6,229 bases of DNA from NCBI GenBank assembly GCA_965114465.1, contig CBCOYO010000167.1, positions 1 through 6,229 of the forward strand, written 5' to 3'. Of the stretch, positions 4,725 to 6,229 are shown one piece after another. How positions within the stretch are numbered: the stretch's first letter is position 1; every line of letters starts with the position of its first letter. The translations under genes and the position numbers were made by a program. Origin of the DNA: COE1 sp965114465. GTDB taxonomy: Bacteria; Bacillota; Clostridia; Lachnospirales; Lachnospiraceae. The notes under the pieces are model-generated. The model was not told the DNA's origin, searched no databases, and worked only from the letters and a program-made list of their open reading frames with translations.

Positions 4725-4773
4725 ATTTGGAAAGGTTAGAGAGAGTCCGCTGGCGGCGGATGGGGGTAGTATT

Positions 4774-6120
4774 ATGGAAAAAAAGGCAGTATATAGTATG
4801 ACAGAAGGAAGCCCAACGCGGCTTCTATTAAAATTTACACTTCCTATGTTAATTGGAAATTTGTTTCAGCAGCTTTATAATATGGTAGATTCGATTGTGG
4901 TTGGGCGGTTTGTGGGAGCTAATGCGCTGGCGTCAGTGGGTGCGACAGGATCGCTCAATTTTTTATTTTTTGCAATGAGTTTTGGCATTGCGGCAGGTGT
5001 CGGCGTGGTGGTATCACAATATTTTGGCGCGGGCAAAATGGATATGGTGGAAAAAAGTATTATCAATGGCATGTATCTGCTTGCAGTGGTATCTGCTGTT
5101 ATGGGGTTGATTGGGATTATTTCGGCTAGATGGATTTTGGTTGTGCTGGATACGCCGGAGATTATTTTGGATGACGCGGTTGTGTATATGCGCGTATCGT
5201 GTGCTGGTATTCTTGCGATTGCGGCATATAACGGCGTGGCGTCGGTGCTGCGGGCGCTGGGAGATTCCAAGACGCCGCTTTATTTTATGGTGGTGGCGTG
5301 CTTTATTAATATCGGATTGGATTTGCTTTTTGTAATTACATTCCAGTGGTCGGTGTTCGGGGTGGCATTTGCAACTGTAATTGCACAATTGGTCGCGGCA
5401 GTAGGTGCATTTTGTTATGCGTTGTACAAAATTCCATATTTTCGGATTCAAAAGGAGCATCGAAGGGTGCGGACGGATATTATTTCACGCTGCTTTACGC
5501 TGGGACTTCCGATTGCGCTGCAAAATTCGCTGATTGCGTTTTCGTGTATCTTTTTGCAGAAAGTAGTCAATGGATTTGGCGAAAATGTTGTTGCGGCGAA
5601 TACGGCGCTTGGCAGGATTGAGCAGTTAGTGCAGCAGCCTTATAGTTCACTGGGAGCAGCGATTACAACTTATACAGGACAGAATATCGGTGCAGGGAAA
5701 ATTGACCGAGTGAAACAGGGATATCGTGTAGGATTTTGGTGCGTTGTGATTTTTAGTTTGCTAATGTTAATTCCGGCACAGTTTTTTGGAGATGAGGTAA
5801 TCCATATTTTTGTAGAAGATCCAGAAGTAATTGCAATTGGGGCGAAAGGACTTTCGATTACTAGCTTTTTTTACTTTTTCTTGGGAATGATATATGTTGC
5901 GAGAAGCGTATTAAATGGTGCTGGTGACGCGTTGTATGCAATGATTAATGGATTAATGGAAGTGATTGGCCGCGTGGGCTTTGCTGTTCCGCTTACCAAA
6001 CTGCCATTTATCGGAATGTGGGGTATCTTCTTTACAACAGGTTTGACGTGGGCTTTAACAGGTATTGTCAGTATGCATCGCTACTATAAAGGAAAATGGC
6101 AGTTTAAGGGTATAGATTAG
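4774..6120 (+). CDS. MATE-family multidrug/cation antiporter
   Basis: 448 aa, the normal family length, with about twelve membrane helices in two homologous halves (about 15-225 and 235-440). MATE proteins expel drugs or metabolites in exchange for Na+ or H+. Family marks: 'LFQQLYNMVDSIVVGRFVG' near residues 30-48, with the conserved helix-1 Asp39; 'SQYFGAGKMD' (81-90), with its second-half counterpart 'GQNIGAGKID' (302-311); and 'GAGDALYAMI' near the start of a late helix. The cargo cannot be read from sequence. ATG 4774 follows a weak GGGGG site (4762-4766). A small GC-rich hairpin, TCCGC (4746-4750) with GCGGA (4756-4760), sits just upstream and could affect initiation. It follows ylmH at 231 bases across the tandem repeat array, so co-transcription is possible but unproven. 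No convincing terminator follows the stop codon. Confidence 0.93.
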   Translation: MEKKAVYSMTEGSPTRLLLKFTLPMLIGNLFQQLYNMVDSIVVGRFVGANALASVGATGSLNFLFFAMSFGIAAGVGVVVSQYFGAGKMDMVEKSIINGMYLLAVVSAVMGLIGIISARWILVVLDTPEIILDDAVVYMRVSCAGILAIAAYNGVASVLRALGDSKTPLYFMVVACFINIGLDLLFVITFQWSVFGVAFATVIAQLVAAVGAFCYALYKIPYFRIQKEHRRVRTDIISRCFTLGLPIALQNSLIAFSCIFLQKVVNGFGENVVAANTALGRIEQLVQQPYSSLGAAITTYTGQNIGAGKIDRVKQGYRVGFWCVVIFSLLMLIPAQFFGDEVIHIFVEDPEVIAIGAKGLSITSFFYFFLGMIYVARSVLNGAGDALYAMINGLMEVIGRVGFAVPLTKLPFIGMWGIFFTTGLTWALTGIVSMHRYYKGKWQFKGID

Positions 6121-6229
6121 GACTTGATAGGATATTTATAATGTAAAACCGTGAACCTTGTAATAATAAAAACTGTTACTTTTCACACCCACGCCAGATT
6201 TGGGCATAATGATGAAATTGAAAAAATTT

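Noticed and set aside
4513..4773. CRISPR array
   Set aside because: Units differ from each other, spacings vary (51, 61, 68) with no unique spacers between conserved short repeats, and the unit clearly derives from ylmH coding sequence.
5014..5460. Long minus-strand and alternate-frame ORFs inside the MATE gene (also 4875-5270 and 5346-5621)
   Set aside because: They are shadows of a well-supported MATE coding frame, with biased composition and no recognisable domains.
6121..6229. TTGATA/TATAAT near 6124-6142 and CCC...GGG near 6187-6207 as promoter or terminator
   Set aside because: The hexamers are only 7 bases apart and the stem is three base pairs with no U-run; no feature can be supported.

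Overview
The window looks like chromosomal DNA of an AT-rich Firmicute, most likely a Clostridia or Lachnospiraceae-type gut bacterium. This is inferred from sigma-A-like promoters, strong GGAGG ribosome binding sites, a THF riboswitch on a folT-type gene, an Hpt protein of the 'HALKSTSK' style and a YlmH homologue. No species-level claim is made. 

Left part (1-2170), all read leftward. Bases 1-55 hold the 5' part of a TPP (thiamine pyrophosphate) riboswitch with its own promoter (TTGACA-17 bp-TATAGT, 91-119). The regulated gene, presumably for thiamine synthesis or uptake, lies beyond the left edge. Next is a membrane-anchored Hpt-like phosphotransfer protein (200-1096) with an extended -10 promoter, then a folate-family ECF transporter S component (FolT-like, 1288-1860). 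The long folT leader carries a THF riboswitch (1957-2103) with enlarged variable loops, a GC-rich palindrome, and a hairpin that masks the folT ribosome binding site (1869-1909). A good promoter (2139-2167) drives it. Two B-vitamin riboswitches therefore lie about 2 kb apart in the same orientation. 

Right part (2280-6120), all read rightward. A CPBP-family intramembrane protease homologue (2353-3114) has its own extended -10 promoter. A 155-bp MITE-like element (3128-3282), with about 20-bp terminal inverted repeats, a 39-position internal hairpin stem and a possible TTA target duplication, separates it from a two-gene unit. That unit is a membrane-anchored Mrr-type nuclease-fold protein (3313-3777) and a YlmH-like S4 RNA-binding protein (3787-4542). 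The 3' end of ylmH has been tandemly copied: four diverging units run from inside the gene to about 4724, and the ylmH TAG stop corresponds to AAA in two later units. A MATE efflux transporter (4774-6120) follows. 

The intergenic stretch 1861-2352 (about 490 bases) is fully accounted for as the folT leader and promoter, an AT-rich spacer (2168-2280) with no signal I can support, and the CPBP promoter and ribosome binding site. In 6121-6229 I see no gene, terminator or promoter I can defend. The genes do not form one pathway. The coherent themes are cofactor-responsive RNA control on the left and small-repeat or mobile-element remodelling of gene borders on the right.
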